From Lentilactobacillus kosonis (lineage in GTDB: Bacteria > Bacillota > Bacilli > Lactobacillales > Lactobacillaceae), in the NCBI RefSeq assembly GCF_003864335.1, contig NZ_BEXA01000003.1:124001-188000 (forward strand): a DNA stretch of 64,000 nt, given 5' to 3'. Under the pieces are notes generated by a model. That model was not told the DNA's origin. It saw only the letters and a list, made by a program, of their open reading frames with translations, and made no database searches. The position numbers were made by a program, and so were the translations under genes. Below are positions 31,800-41,316 of the stretch, in pieces (positions within the stretch are counted from its first letter, which is position 1; each line of letters opens with the position of its first letter).

Positions 31800-32983
31800 T
31801 TAGGCTTCTTTATCTAAACCACTACTAACAATTAATCTATTCAGTATTATTAAGATGACAAACGCCACCATAATAAAACCAATACTACCATAATTAATGT
31901 CCTTCAATCCTGAGTTGCTAATAATGACACTTCCACTAGCCGAGCCCAATGAAATTCCTAAATTAAAGAATACTGGATTCAATGATGATGCAAACACCAC
32001 TGATTGGGGATAAAATTTTTCCGCCACATCTAAAAAATGAATAGTGATTGACGATCCCAAGAAGTTGAACATCGATTCCATCAAGAAAATCAAGGTTAAT
32101 GCTAACAACACATTATTATATGCAAAACCAACTGCTAGGAACAAGCAAATTTCTATAATAAAGATTGCCGGCATTTTTCGTAATCCATGATGATTAGCTA
32201 AGATTCCCGATATCTGACTACTAACGATTGAAATAACCCCAATAATGGCTAGAATCGTACTTAACATCACCGGCCCAAAGTGCAGAACATCAGTGATAAT
32301 TGGGGCAATATAAGTGTGGAAAGTGTTGATTCCGGCCGACCAGAATAGCGGCACCAATACGCCCAACCAAATTAACGGATCTTTTAATAGTACTAGTGGA
32401 CTTCCTTGAGCATCATCGTAATCAGCTTGTAAGTCACTAGGAAGAGATAATAGACTCAAGCCAAACGTGATGATCGATAAGATTGCCACAACCCAAAAAG
32501 CACTATGCCAACCTGCAATATGGGCAACGTAGGTTCCAACTGGTAACCCCACCACACTAGCAATACTAAAGCCAGAAAAAATCCACGCAATTGTGAAGCC
32601 GCGTTTTTCTGCTGGAGCAATCGCATTACCAAATGTCAACGCAACTGACAGTAAGGCCCCTGAAACTGCAGCCGTAACAATCCGCGCAATGACCATCATT
32701 AAATAACTGGTTGCCAGTGCACTCATCACTAGTCCAGCAATGTAAACTACCATCAATATCTTGAAGGTTTGATAATACCGAAATCGCCCCACAAACAGCG
32801 TAATTAATGGCGTACAAATTGCATAGACTAGCGCGAAAATCGTTACCAGTAAGCCCACACTCGCTAAAGAATGATTGAAAGAGTTTGCTAAATCATTTAA
32901 GATTCCCGATACTAAAAACTCACCGCACCCCAGCGTGAATGAAATCAACACCAGGATGAAGAAGCGAAGTTAAAAGATTTCAT
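31800..32983 (-). CDS. MFS transporter, DHA1-type exporter (one frameshift)
   Basis: 12-TM major facilitator of the AraJ/YdhP type, with 'GVVGLPVGTYVAHIAGWHSAFWVV'-like TM5 motif region. The real N-terminus is 'MKSFNFRFFILVLISFTLG', read from ATG 32983 (AGAGGATAAT upstream); one T is missing near 32968. The corrected length is 394 residues. Relatives export sugars, drugs or nucleosides; the substrate is not predictable. Monocistronic. Confidence 0.85.
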
Positions 32984-33094
32984 ATTATCCTCTTATTCCA
33001 TAAATTCGTAATTTGCCCAAGCTACAGGCATTTAACCAACTAAATTATCTTACCAGTAACCATTCAGAGAATCAATGCAACCCCGTACAAATAA

Positions 33095-33125
33095 AAAAGC
33101 GTGTCCTTAATCGGATACGCTTTTC
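33095..33125 (-). terminator. Terminator of the cyclophilin gene
   Basis: AAAAGCGTGTCC...GGATACGCTTTT; minus-strand T tail TTTTTTATTT. Confidence 0.85.
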
Positions 33126-33127
33126 TA

Positions 33128-33706
33128 CTATTCAACAGTAATGTCTTTAATTACAACATCTTCAAGTGGCTTATCAGACGCATCACGTTCAACGCTGCTA
33201 ATTTCTTTTACCACATCCATACCACTAATTACTTGGCCAAAGACTGTGTGTCTGTGATCTAACCAAGGAGTTCCACCATTCTTGTATTTTTCAACAACTT
33301 CGGCAGGATAACCAGCCCTTTCCATTTCAGAAATCATGTTCGCAGGCATGTTTTCACTTGAAACGATGAAGAATTGGCTACCATTAGTGTTAGGACCAGC
33401 ATTAGCCATTGAAAGGGCTCCATTGAAGTTAAATAATTCGTTTGAGAATTCATCTTCAAATTTCGCACCGTAAATACTTTCGCCACCCATACCAGTTCCA
33501 GTAGGATCGCCACCTTGAATCATAAAATCAGGAATTACTCGATGAAAAATCACATCTTGGTAATAACCGGTTTTAGCTAATTCAACAAAGTTTTTAACCG
33601 TCTTAGGGGTTAAATCATCAAATAATTGAATTTGAATGTCCCCATGGTTAGTTGCCATAGTGACCTTAGTTCCCTTGGCATTTGCTAAATCTAATTGTGG
33701 ATACAT
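33128..33706 (-). CDS. Cyclophilin-type peptidyl-prolyl cis-trans isomerase
   Basis: 192-residue cytosolic cyclophilin. The catalytic and binding motif '[24 protein letters not shown]' and '[19 protein letters not shown]' are complete. No signal peptide. It catalyses proline isomerisation during folding. It lies 15 nt after an ABC-F gene and probably shares its transcript. Confidence 0.93.
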   Translation of the reverse strand: MYPQLDLANAKGTKVTMATNHGDIQIQLFDDLTPKTVKNFVELAKTGYYQDVIFHRVIPDFMIQGGDPTGTGMGGESIYGAKFEDEFSNELFNFNGALSMANAGPNTNGSQFFIVSSENMPANMISEMERAGYPAEVVEKYKNGGTPWLDHRHTVFGQVISGMDVVKEISSVERDASDKPLEDVVIKDITVE

Positions 33707-33721
33707 AATTTCACGCTCCTA

Positions 33722-35283
33722 TTAAATTTCATCTTCTTCGCGATTACGAAGGCTAAGTTTTTCAACATTGAGAACCTTATCGACTAACCCGTCATAAAAA
33801 CTATTCTCATGACTAACAATAATAACATTTCCTGGGAATCGGTCAATTGAACGCTTCAAAGCTTCCTTAGTTTCCTCATCCAAATGGTTAGTGGGCTCAT
33901 CCATTATCAAGAAATTGCTATCTTTGAATTCCATCAAGGCTAGCTTAACCTTAGTCTGTTCCCCACCAGAAAGTTGACCAATAGGTTTGATTGCATTTTG
34001 AGCATCCAATCCACATTTAGCCAACTTAGTTCTGATTGATCTTTGATTCATCTTAGGATACTCGTCAGAAATAATTTGCATTGGAGTCATTTGATTATTA
34101 TCCCAAATCAATTCCTGACTAAAATAATTAATTTTAGCTGAAGGTGAGAAACTAACATCCCCGCCCTTAGCAGGGATTTGTTGAAGAATGGTCTTAATTA
34201 ACGTTGATTTACCAACCCCATTAAATCCACTAAAGCCAACTTTTTCGCCCATAGTCACTGAGAACGTTACAGGTTCCAACAATGGTTTGTTATATCCAAC
34301 GGATAATTTATCAACCACCAAGGCCTCATGAGAACCAGTATCAGCATATGGGAAGTTGAAGCTAGCTTGGATATTAGTCGAAGGTGGATCAACCTTTTCC
34401 ATTCGCGCTAATTTCTTCTCACGAGATTTAGCCATTGTTGACTTAGAACCAGCTTTATTCTTCCGGATAAACCGTTCAGCTTTTTCAATTTCAACTTGTT
34501 GCTTATCAAATTGTTTTTGTTGGAACTCTTCGCGCTCTTCACGTTGACGCATTGCTTTTTTGAAGCTACCACGATACTTAGTGATTTACCGAAGGCAACA
34601 TTAATAATACAATTGGTGATTTGTTCTAGAAAATCATAATCATGAGAGACAACTAGTACAGCACCCTTAAAGCTATTAATGTATTCAACTAACCAATCAA
34701 TTTGAGCAGTATCTAAGTAGTTAGTAGGTTCATCAAGCAAGATCACATCAGGATTAGCAAGTAGCATCTTAGCTAAAATCGCTTTTGAACGTTGACCACC
34801 TGACATCTTACCAACTAAGTGATCACGGCCAATACTATCCAAGCCTAGACCAACAATGGTTTGTTCGATTTCAGTATCAAGTTCATAAAAGTTACCGGCA
34901 TCCAAGTCATCCTGAAGTTGACCAGCTCGTTCCATTAATTTATCATCGCCAGTTTCGGCATAATCTTCATAAATCTTGGTTAATTGCCGATTCTTTTCAT
35001 ACATATCAGCAAATGCAGTTCTCAAAAAATCAGTTAACGTCAGATCTTCTTCAACATCGGCATACTGATCTAAGTAGCCAATTTTAATATTTTTTTGCCA
35101 TTTAACGTTTCCAGATAAAGGGAGGATACTTCCGGTGATGATCTTAATTAAAGTTGATTTACCAACCCCATTTTGACCAACAATTCCCATGTGATCGCCC
35201 TTTTCTAGTTGAAACTCGGCATCTTGGTACAGATCTTTTTCCGCAAAACTCATTGAAAGATCTGATACTTCTAACAGTGGCAT
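33722..35283 (-). CDS. ABC-F ATPase (one frameshift)
   Basis: Soluble ABC protein with two nucleotide-binding domains and no membrane domain: Walker A 'GQNGVGKSTLIK' and 'GFNGVGKSTLIK', signatures 'MSGGQRSKAILAKML' and 'LSGGEQTKVKLALME', linked by a charged region. One A is missing near 34586 ('AFGK' to 'ITKYRGSFKKAMRQR'). The corrected length is 520 residues. ABC-F proteins act on the ribosome as translation factors or protect it from antibiotics. This one looks like a housekeeping member (YkpA/YbiT type), but resistance is not excluded. Confidence 0.88.
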
Positions 35284-35360
35284 TTAATGCAACTCCTTAA
35301 TAAATTCGAAATAATCATACAAACCCATACGCTACTCCCATTTCAATTTCTAGTCAACCT

Positions 35361-35387
35361 TTGCAAACCGATAAAATGGTATATAAT
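35361..35387 (+). promoter_or_regulatory. Probable promoter of the VOC-CPBP unit
   Basis: TTGCAA (35361-35366) and TATAAT (35382-35387) with a 15-nt spacer, about 30 nt before the VOC start. The spacer is short, so activity may be moderate. Confidence 0.45.
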
Positions 35388-35418
35388 TGAAGTACTTTTT
35401 AAAAAAGGATGTTTAATT

Positions 35419-35771
35419 ATGAACGTAAGAGAAGTCGAGTATATTACTATCCCCGTTACCAATCTTGATGCCAGTCTCAGATTTTACCATGAAGTATTTG
35501 ATCTTCCCATCATTGAGTTAAATGATGCTCTCAAGGCGCCCAACTAAATAAGCACTTTATCAAGTTCAAACCAGTTGAACGAGTTGACTACCCAGTCGAA
35601 TTTGGCTTCATCGATAAAGACACCATGGACAACATTCATGCTCATCTAATCAATTACTTTGTTGATATTGTTGAAGACCCTCATGAAACTAATGAACTAA
35701 GGAGAAAGGCAACTTCAATCACGATTCTGGACCCTGATAAAAATCGCATTGAAATTACCGTATTTGATTAA
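35419..35771 (+). CDS. VOC (glyoxalase/dioxygenase superfamily) protein (one frameshift)
   Basis: Small cytosolic protein of 117 residues after correction. It opens 'VEYITIPVTNLDASLRFYHEVFDLP', the classic VOC start, and ends 'ATSITILDPDKNRIEIT', the second betaalphabetabetabeta module with the metal-binding Glu. One A is missing near 35536 ('ALK' to 'GAQLNKHFIKFKP'). Function could be glyoxalase-like or antibiotic binding; not decided. The stop is directly followed by the ATG of the CPBP protease gene. Confidence 0.8.
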
Positions 35772-36455
35772 ATGAAAACCACCTCACGCTATCTGCTAAC
35801 TAAAATATTACAAATTTTAAAGTGGCTTGGGTTTGTGGCAATTTATCTAATTTCATCATCGATCTTTCAGTTAACAACTTTCTACTTAAATGATCCGGTG
35901 AAGTCTCAATATGTCTTAGGAATTGGATTAATTGCTACGGCCATCGCTTTAAGCATCGTCGGTTGGCGTTACTATCGTCAACTAGACACTGCCAATCCCC
36001 GAGGATTTAGTCATAAGTCAATGACCGCTAACAAATTGTGGTTCATGCTGGCCCTATTCATTGGTATGATGATTTTTCAATATGGTTGGGCTTGGCTAAT
36101 CTCCAGTGGTATCATCAATATGCCTGAAAATCAGACAGCTGTAGCCGAGCAATCATTAAAAATGCCAATTTGGAATGGCATTTACTCCATCTTATTGGCA
36201 CCAATCTTTGAAGAACTAATTTTTCGTGGCATCTACATGAACTATTTCTTTAACAAAGATAATCGATTGAATAATATTTTAGCCATGGTGACCAGTGCCT
36301 TGATCTTTGGATTTGCTCATGAAATGCAATTTGATCTTAATTGGATAATGTATTCTATCCTAGGACTGTTCCTATCTTATTCATACATTCACTATCGCGA
36401 TATTCGATTTAACATCGGATTACACATGCTTAATAACCTGGCTTCATTTCTATAA
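35772..36455 (+). CDS. CPBP-family intramembrane metalloprotease
   Basis: 227 residues, about six TM segments, with the CPBP (Abi) motifs 'FEELIFRGIYMNYF' (EExxxR) and 'FGFAHEMQFD' (second His). In lactobacilli such proteins often give self-immunity to bacteriocins or process membrane proteins. No bacteriocin gene is nearby. It starts one codon after the VOC stop, so the two are translationally coupled. Confidence 0.87.
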   Translation: MKTTSRYLLTKILQILKWLGFVAIYLISSSIFQLTTFYLNDPVKSQYVLGIGLIATAIALSIVGWRYYRQLDTANPRGFSHKSMTANKLWFMLALFIGMMIFQYGWAWLISSGIINMPENQTAVAEQSLKMPIWNGIYSILLAPIFEELIFRGIYMNYFFNKDNRLNNILAMVTSALIFGFAHEMQFDLNWIMYSILGLFLSYSYIHYRDIRFNIGLHMLNNLASFL

Positions 36456-36457
36456 TT

Positions 36458-36498
36458 AAAAAGCAGCTGATAAGTAATTTACTTATCAGCTGCTTTTT
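36458..36498. terminator. Bidirectional terminator
   Basis: AAAAAGCAGCTGATAAGT paired with ACTTATCAGCTGCTTTTT, an 18-bp perfect stem between converging genes. Confidence 0.92.
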
Positions 36499-36502
36499 GG
36501 TT

Positions 36503-36862
36503 TTACTTATGTTGATCAATTTTCTTTAACGCTTCAGCTGGAATTTGGCTACGATTAACTCGTTTGTAGTCAATCACACCTTTATGTTGTGACCAGCCAA
36601 TTTTTAGATAACGGCCCTTGGTAAATTTATGTCCTTGATATGAACCAACGTGTAACTCCCGGAAATTACCATGGCGATCGTATCCTTTGATGTTATACCA
36701 ATAAACATCTGGGTTATGATGACCCTTATGGGTATCAACATTAGCCAATTCACCTACCTGGCCATAATAATAATCCCGAGCCATGTTTTGATAATACAAC
36801 ATCCCAAAGCCAAGCGTAGCAATGATAATAATGCCAATTATCCAAGCGGAATATTTACTCAT
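36503..36862 (-). CDS. YxeA-family small exported protein
   Basis: About 119 residues with one N-terminal TM/signal segment ('AWIIGIIIIATLGFGMLYYQ') and a small extracytoplasmic domain with 'YYYGQVGE', 'YWYNIKGYDRHGN' and 'GRYLKIGWSQHKGV', matching the YxeA (DUF1093) pattern. Start ATG 36862 has AGGGGGAAACGGT upstream; an earlier ATG at 36922 would extend it into the neighbouring gene without a ribosome site. Function unknown. Confidence 0.8.
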   Translation of the reverse strand: MSKYSAWIIGIIIIATLGFGMLYYQNMARDYYYGQVGELANVDTHKGHHNPDVYWYNIKGYDRHGNFRELHVGSYQGHKFTKGRYLKIGWSQHKGVIDYKRVNRSQIPAEALKKIDQHK

Positions 36863-36899
36863 ACCGTTTCCCCCTAACGTCTGCTCACAGTAAATTCTC

Positions 36900-38072
36900 C
36901 TATATTGTCGTAACCTTTTCAAGGAATGACTCTAGCTTTTCATCATGAGCATGCAGATACATCCCTTTAATTCCTCGTCTCAATAAGACGTTAAGCGCAT
37001 TTCTCAGCAATAATTGCTTACTTTCATTAATTTCTTCATCAGTCATATCCGGCCGCCGCTTAAACACTTCCAAATCTGTCGCCTTGCTTGGATCAACTCC
37101 CAGCGCATGATCATCAGTTAAATAAAATGGCGGACCAACGATTATTCCAATATAGTTCAGATCAAACCCCTGCACCGTGTAAATGCTGCCAACTTCGTTA
37201 ATTGTTTGGACTTGTTCAGCCCACGGAGTCGACGAAAAATTATACTGGTCCCATGGCAAATGAAAGTTTCCTTCATTAACTAAATGTTTACCACCATCCA
37301 AAGTTGATGGATAACCACTAGTGGCCGTCATCCGGGATAAACCAACTCGCCGATTCTGTTTGATAATTTCTTGATACATTTTCTGGGCATCGGCAAATAC
37401 TCGTAAATCGTAGTCTCCAGATTCAGGCAGCTTAGTAATCGGTTGACCAGCAACCAAATTATCTAACCACGCCATTAGCTCTGAGTTAGCTTGCATCCGA
37501 AACTGTTTCTTTAAGTGAACCACCTCATGCGGATAAGGAGCCAGCAGTTCCATTAGACGCTGACTATTCCAAAAACTTTTGGTTTTTAACACCTGAGCTG
37601 GATCAAATACTACTACTGTAACCCGACTTAGCTTAATGATATCTTCTAATTGGTTATCGCCATAATAGTTATTGTAATGATCTGGTTTACTTAACAATAA
37701 GTGTGCTTCATCAATAACTGTTAAATCCACCTGCTGATTTTGCTTATGCATTTGATTGATAAACGAAGTCGGCCGTTGATAATACTTTTTTAACATTCCG
37801 GGTGTCTTACCGGCCAGCTCACGGTAGACCTTCAATAACTCTGGATGGTTGACCAAAAAATAACTATTAGGTAACTCCTGCGCTAATTTAGTAAACAATT
37901 GGTTTAAGATTACACTCTTACCCGTACCAGCATCACCCATCAACACGAAAACGGCGTGTTCATCAGTACCTTGGTAGCGATATGTGAACTTAGTGATTTG
38001 CGTTAACACTTCCGCTTGGCGGCCAGTCAACTCAATATTGGCGGAAAATGCATTTAAAGTATGGGAATCCAA
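36900..38072 (-). CDS. DUF2075-type P-loop ATPase/helicase-like protein
   Basis: Cytosolic ATPase of about 390 residues. Walker A 'LMGDAGTGKSVILNQLF', Walker B 'TVIDEAHLLL', a helicase-like 'HLKKQFRMQANSE' and 'YTVQGFDLNYIGIIVGPPF' identify the DUF2075 family, related to SF1 helicases. Role unknown; some relatives accompany defence or toxin loci, but no partner is visible here. The likely start is TTG 38072 with GGAGG 9 nt upstream; an earlier TTG at 38111 overlaps the esterase gene and lacks a site. Confidence 0.8.
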   Translation of the reverse strand: MDSHTLNAFSANIELTGRQAEVLTQITKFTYRYQGTDEHAVFVLMGDAGTGKSVILNQLFTKLAQELPNSYFLVNHPELLKVYRELAGKTPGMLKKYYQRPTSFINQMHKQNQQVDLTVIDEAHLLLSKPDHYNNYYGDNQLEDIIKLSRVTVVVFDPAQVLKTKSFWNSQRLMELLAPYPHEVVHLKKQFRMQANSELMAWLDNLVAGQPITKLPESGDYDLRVFADAQKMYQEIIKQNRRVGLSRMTATSGYPSTLDGGKHLVNEGNFHLPWDQYNFSSTPWAEQVQTINEVGSIYTVQGFDLNYIGIIVGPPFYLTDDHALGVDPSKATDLEVFKRRPDMTDEEINESKQLLLRNALNVLLRRGIKGMYLHAHDEKLESFLEKVTTI

Positions 38073-38089
38073 ATTAAAACGCCTCCAGC

Positions 38090-38803
38090 TTAAATAATCT
38101 GTTTTAGCCAATCAATTGCTAATTCAAACCACTTTGAGAAATGTTCATCCACGCGGTCGCCATTGACAACACCAGTATACTTGTTGCCTAATCCCATGCC
38201 ATGATTACCGGATGCAAATTCATGAAGTTCAAATGGCACGTGGTGATCGGCCAGCGCGTTGGTGTATGGCAAAATGTGCTCGGTAAACGGTGTCAACTCA
38301 TCTTGAACAGCGCCAAAAATAAAAGTTGGTGGTGTGGTTGACGATACTAATGTAACAATATCTTCAGTCTTAACGCCCATTCGTTCATCTAGCGTTGGTT
38401 TAATTACTGGATAACCGAGGATTGCGTAATTTGCCAAGGTTTCATGATCATTAGCGTAAGCAGCAGCCAACTGACCACCGGCAGAAAACCCAATAATGCC
38501 AAGTTTATCGACATCAACTTGGAGTTCGTCGGCATGAGCAGTTACATAATTGAACGCTGCAGCGATTGCTTGCTTCGCCCCTTCATAACTGCGATTTTCT
38601 CCTACCGGATACTTAACGACAAACGTCTGAAAAGCTTGCGTCGCAAAAGTGACAGCTACCCGCTCAGAATCACGCTCGCGAATTGGGTTATAACTACCGC
38701 CACCGATAATCACCAAACCAGGTAATTTTTCATCAGTATTGCTTTGATATATATCTAATAAACTAATTTTTTGATCATCTAGGGCAACCGTTTCAATTTT
38801 CAT
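38090..38803 (-). CDS. Alpha/beta hydrolase, esterase-like
   Basis: 237 residues. Nucleophile elbow 'GFSAGGQLAAAYA', oxyanion motif 'VIIGGGSYNPIRERDSE', acid residue region 'GAVQDELTPF' and catalytic His 'GNHGMGLG'. It resembles BD-FAE-type acylated-sugar or feruloyl esterases. ATG preceded by AAGGAGTGACATT. It forms a unit with the DUF2075 gene 17 nt downstream. Confidence 0.83.
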   Translation of the reverse strand: MKIETVALDDQKISLLDIYQSNTDEKLPGLVIIGGGSYNPIRERDSERVAVTFATQAFQTFVVKYPVGENRSYEGAKQAIAAAFNYVTAHADELQVDVDKLGIIGFSAGGQLAAAYANDHETLANYAILGYPVIKPTLDERMGVKTEDIVTLVSSTTPPTFIFGAVQDELTPFTEHILPYTNALADHHVPFELHEFASGNHGMGLGNKYTGVVNGDRVDEHFSKWFELAIDWLKQII

Positions 38804-38823
38804 AATGTCACTCCTTAATAAAG

Positions 38824-39021
38824 TTAATCATGGTTGTTAGCCAATTGAATTTCTTGATATGCAAAGAACGCAAAAGCACCTATTCCAATCACTAATTTTA
38901 ACAATCTATAATTCAGTGTAGAAAAATTCAACAAGCTATCTGAATATGTAAATATTAATTTTAAACATGCAATTTGAAAAATAATCATAATCGCTAATTT
39001 GGGTGAGTTGTTTGTGAGCAT
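38824..39021 (-). CDS. Small hydrophobic protein, function unknown
   Basis: 65 residues with two hydrophobic stretches ('LAIMIIFQIACLKLIF' and 'LLKLVIGIGAFAFFAY'). The ATG at 39021 has GGGAG 8 nt upstream, which supports real translation. No recognised motif. It precedes the esterase gene by about 20 nt on the same strand. Confidence 0.5.
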   Translation of the reverse strand: MLTNNSPKLAIMIIFQIACLKLIFTYSDSLLNFSTLNYRLLKLVIGIGAFAFFAYQEIQLANNHD

Positions 39022-39095
39022 TCATGTATCTCCCAACATTCTATATTAATTTAAGACTAGCATAAATCTGGTATTATCAACAATTATTTTCCATA

Positions 39096-39126
39096 CAAAA
39101 AAGTTCCACACCTTCGTGCGGAACCC
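39096..39126 (-). terminator. Terminator of the cytochrome b5-like gene
   Basis: GTTCCACAC paired with GTGCGGAAC around CTTC; minus-strand tail of six T. Confidence 0.8.
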
Positions 39127-39135
39127 TTCTATAAA

Positions 39136-39379
39136 TTAATCAACTAATTTACCAACAACTTTTAATTTACCTAAAATTGATTTTCCATGCGGGGTGCCCT
39201 CAATTTCTTTTGAAAGATCCTTACCAGCAGTTACCCCCATAATGCTTACCGTACTGCCATGATTCTTCATGCGTCACATCATAAACTAAACCATCAACTG
39301 CCACATATGCTCGGCGACCGTTGCCATCAAATTGAGCAAGTTCCTCACGAGTAAATGTTTTCAAATCATCATCAGCCAT
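39136..39379 (-). CDS. Small cytochrome b5-like heme/steroid-binding domain protein (one frameshift)
   Basis: An 80-residue protein easily missed because the frame is broken. From ATG 39379 it reads 'LKTFTREELAQFDG', then 'AYVAVDGLVYDVTHEESWQYGKHYG'. Removing one G from the five-G run near 39228 continues it as 'VTAGKDLSKEIEGTPHGKSIL' to TAA at 39136. This is the stand-alone bacterial cytochrome b5 domain; the two possible heme histidines are in 'KHYG' and 'PHGKS'. Monocistronic with its own terminator. The probable heme exporter operon at 44 kb suits a heme-handling cell. Confidence 0.8.
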
Positions 39380-39474
39380 CGGTTAACATCCCCATTCATT
39401 ATTTACCTTCATTCTAGCTAAGTTCCAATTGATAGTCCAAGGAACCAGCTTGGAAATAATTCAGAGGTCAATGA

Positions 39475-40847
39475 TTACTTAACTTCAACAGTTTTAGTGC
39501 TAGTTGATTCATTGGTAGTAACCTCTGAGCTTTGCTTATCGCCCATTACTAAGTTCAAAATAATAGCACTGATTGCGCCAACCGTGATGGGTGATCCTAG
39601 CAAGTATTGAACCATTTGAGGTAATGAATTCATTACTGAAGTTGGTAATAAGATAACCCCCATTGTTAATACAATAGGAATACCAAGAATGTAAGTTGTA
39701 CTTTCGGTCATTTTTAAGTTTCGAATGACATTAAGTCCATTTAACATAATGATGACACAGATAATTGCAAAAATCCCACCGATGACTGGAGCAGGAACAA
39801 CTGATAAGAATGCTGATAGCTTACCAAAGAATCCTAAGCCAATAAACCAAACACTTGCTGCCATGAAGACCCGTTTGCTGGCAACTCCCGTAATCGAAAC
39901 AATTCCGGCATTGGTTGAGTAACCTGTCATTGGCGTAGTTCCCAAGAATGCAGCGACCAAACAACTAATTCCTTCACCAATAATGCCCATATTCCATTGC
40001 TTTTTAGAAAGGGGTTCTCCAATAATCGCACTCATCGCAAACCAAGTTCCGGTGGTTTCCGTTGTTAATACCATATAGATGACCACAAACGTTAAGATAG
40101 CAGGTAATGAAAAATGAAAACCGTAGTGGAGCGCTGTGAATTTAGGTAAGCTAACCCAGCTAGCCTGGCCAACTACTGACCAATCAACCATTCCTTTTGA
40201 TGAAGCAAATACCGTGCCAATAATCAATGCAATGACAATTGAACTGATTCTAAATAACTTCTGAAATTGTGGCATTCTCAAACCAATGGTAATAGCTAAC
40301 AGCATTGCACCACCGGTGACAGCCGCAACCTGAATGTTTTGATCAACGTTACCAGCAGCTTTGAAAATATTATCATTCAAGGCTGACGGCAATAATGACA
40401 AGCCAACACAGGTAATGATTGTACCGCCGACTAAGGCAGGCACTAATTTGTTAATCACTTTTTGGTAGATTCCTGAGACTCCTAAAGCAATTAAGATTAA
40501 CGCCCCAATCGCAATTGATCCTAGTACGGTTCCCATCCCACCATTAGCGGCGCCATAGGCAGCATAAATTCCAACTACCGCCCCAATGGGAACAAATGAA
40601 GGCCCCTGAGATATCGGGACTTTTAAAAAGAACTTGGTTTGTATGATAGTTCCAATTCCACAAGCCAAAAATGCCGCTTGGAGAAAGCCTGTTTTTGATC
40701 CAGTGTCATTGATAATAGTCCTGCCATAATCAATGGTGGCACATAGACGTCCATCGCTAAAACGTGTTGTAGACCTAATAAACCAGATTGAAAGTAAGAA
40801 ACCTTATCCTCTGGACCATATAGCAAACCATTTTCTTTATTTGTCAT
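39475..40847 (-). CDS. NCS2-family purine (xanthine) permease (one frameshift)
   Basis: Nucleobase/H+ symporter with about 14 TM. N-terminus 'YGPEDKVSYFQSGLLGLQHVLAM', core 'GPSFVPIGAVVGIY', 'TTPMTGYSTNAGIVSITGVASKR' and 'PAPVIGGIFAIICVIIMLNGL' are typical of xanthine permeases. One A is missing in the T/A run at 40692-40696 ('LDQK' to 'TGFLQAAFLACG'). The corrected length is 457 residues. Upstream PurBox-like elements support a purine substrate. No xpt partner is adjacent. Confidence 0.88.
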
Positions 40848-40871
40848 CGATATCCATCTCTCCTTTTAGGT

Positions 40872-40917
40872 AAAACGCGAACATTATTTTATAATAAAAA
40901 TATAGCATTCGTTATTT
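40872..40917. promoter_or_regulatory. PurBox pair (PurR operator) upstream of the purine permease
   Basis: Box 1, AAAACGCGAACATTA (40872-40886, plus strand) and box 2, AAATAACGAATGCTA (reverse complement of 40903-40917) face each other across 16 nt. Two inverted PurBoxes 16-17 nt apart is the known geometry of Bacillus-type PurR operators (consensus AWWWCCGAACWWT). They lie just downstream of the promoter at 40928-40956, which suits repression. Confidence 0.7.
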
Positions 40918-40927
40918 GTTGTTCACA

Positions 40928-40956
40928 AGTATAGTTTATTAAATTCAGTTTTTCAA
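40928..40956 (-). promoter_or_regulatory. Promoter of the purine permease gene
   Basis: Minus strand TTGAAA (40956-40951), 17-nt spacer, TATACT (40933-40928); about 80 nt before the start codon, flanked on both sides by PurBox sequences. Confidence 0.75.
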
Positions 40957-40980
40957 GCTATTTTTCAATTTAATTCATTT

Positions 40981-40995
40981 AAATGTTCGTGTTTT
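40981..40995 (-). promoter_or_regulatory. Third PurBox upstream of the purine permease promoter
   Basis: Reverse complement reads AAAACACGAACATTT, differing from box 1 at only two of 15 positions. Located upstream of the -35 element. No inverted partner at 16 nt is visible, so it may act alone or by looping. Confidence 0.6.
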
Positions 40996-41094
40996 GCCAT
41001 TTATCGTTGGCACAAGCGGTAGATTAAGACCGAAAGTATTCGGAATCTTGCTATTATTTTTCATTACCAAGTCCTTCAACATGCAAATATTCGC

Positions 41095-41123
41095 TTGACT
41101 GTTTTTAAACCTTACATTATGAT
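41095..41123 (+). promoter_or_regulatory. Promoter of the Trp-type importer operon
   Basis: TTGACT (41095-41100), 17-nt spacer, TATGAT (41118-41123). Transcription would start near 41130, giving a leader of about 270 nt before the first transporter gene. Confidence 0.8.
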
Positions 41124-41159
41124 TAGAAATATCAAAAAACGAAAGGAAAGACTGTCCTT

Positions 41160-41198
41160 ATGAATAAGATTACTCTCCGTCTTTGGCAACTCCGGTAA
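41160..41198 (+). CDS. 12-codon leader peptide with one tryptophan codon
   Basis: ATG at 41160 preceded by GAAAGGAAAG, then MNKITLRLWQLR and TAA at 41196-41198. The Trp codon TGG is the ninth (41184-41186). The peptide lies about 30 nt into the predicted transcript, just before mutually exclusive hairpins and a terminator, and upstream of a TrpXYZ-type transporter. That position fits a translation-coupled attenuator. Only one Trp codon is present, fewer than in classical trp leaders, so the sensed amino acid is not certain. Confidence 0.6.
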   Translation: MNKITLRLWQLR

Positions 41199-41315
41199 TC
41201 AAGCCTCATCTCACACAGATGGCGCTTGATCTCTTTGCGATGATTAAAGCGCATCTGTGCCGGCAGTGTTTCTAACAACGCAACGGTCTGTACAGGTGTT
41301 AACCTTGGCAGACCG
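41199..41315 (+). ncRNA. Structured leader RNA with alternative hairpins
   Basis: Hairpin 1 (41199-41229): TCAAGC/GCTTGA outside and CATCT/AGATG inside, starting right after the leader stop codon. Hairpin 2 (41214-41259): CACAGATG/CATCTGTG plus CGCTT/AAGCG, 13 bp with one bulged G. They share 41214-41229 and cannot coexist. Hairpin 3 (41284-41315): CGGTCTG/CAGACCG with inner AGGT/ACCT. It sits between the leader ORF and the terminator. No T-box, S-box or other named riboswitch signature was seen. Confidence 0.65.
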
Positions 41316-41316
41316 G

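Noticed and set aside
40848-41000. Purine riboswitch before the purine permease
   Set aside because: The conserved purine aptamer elements are missing; PurBox operators explain control better.
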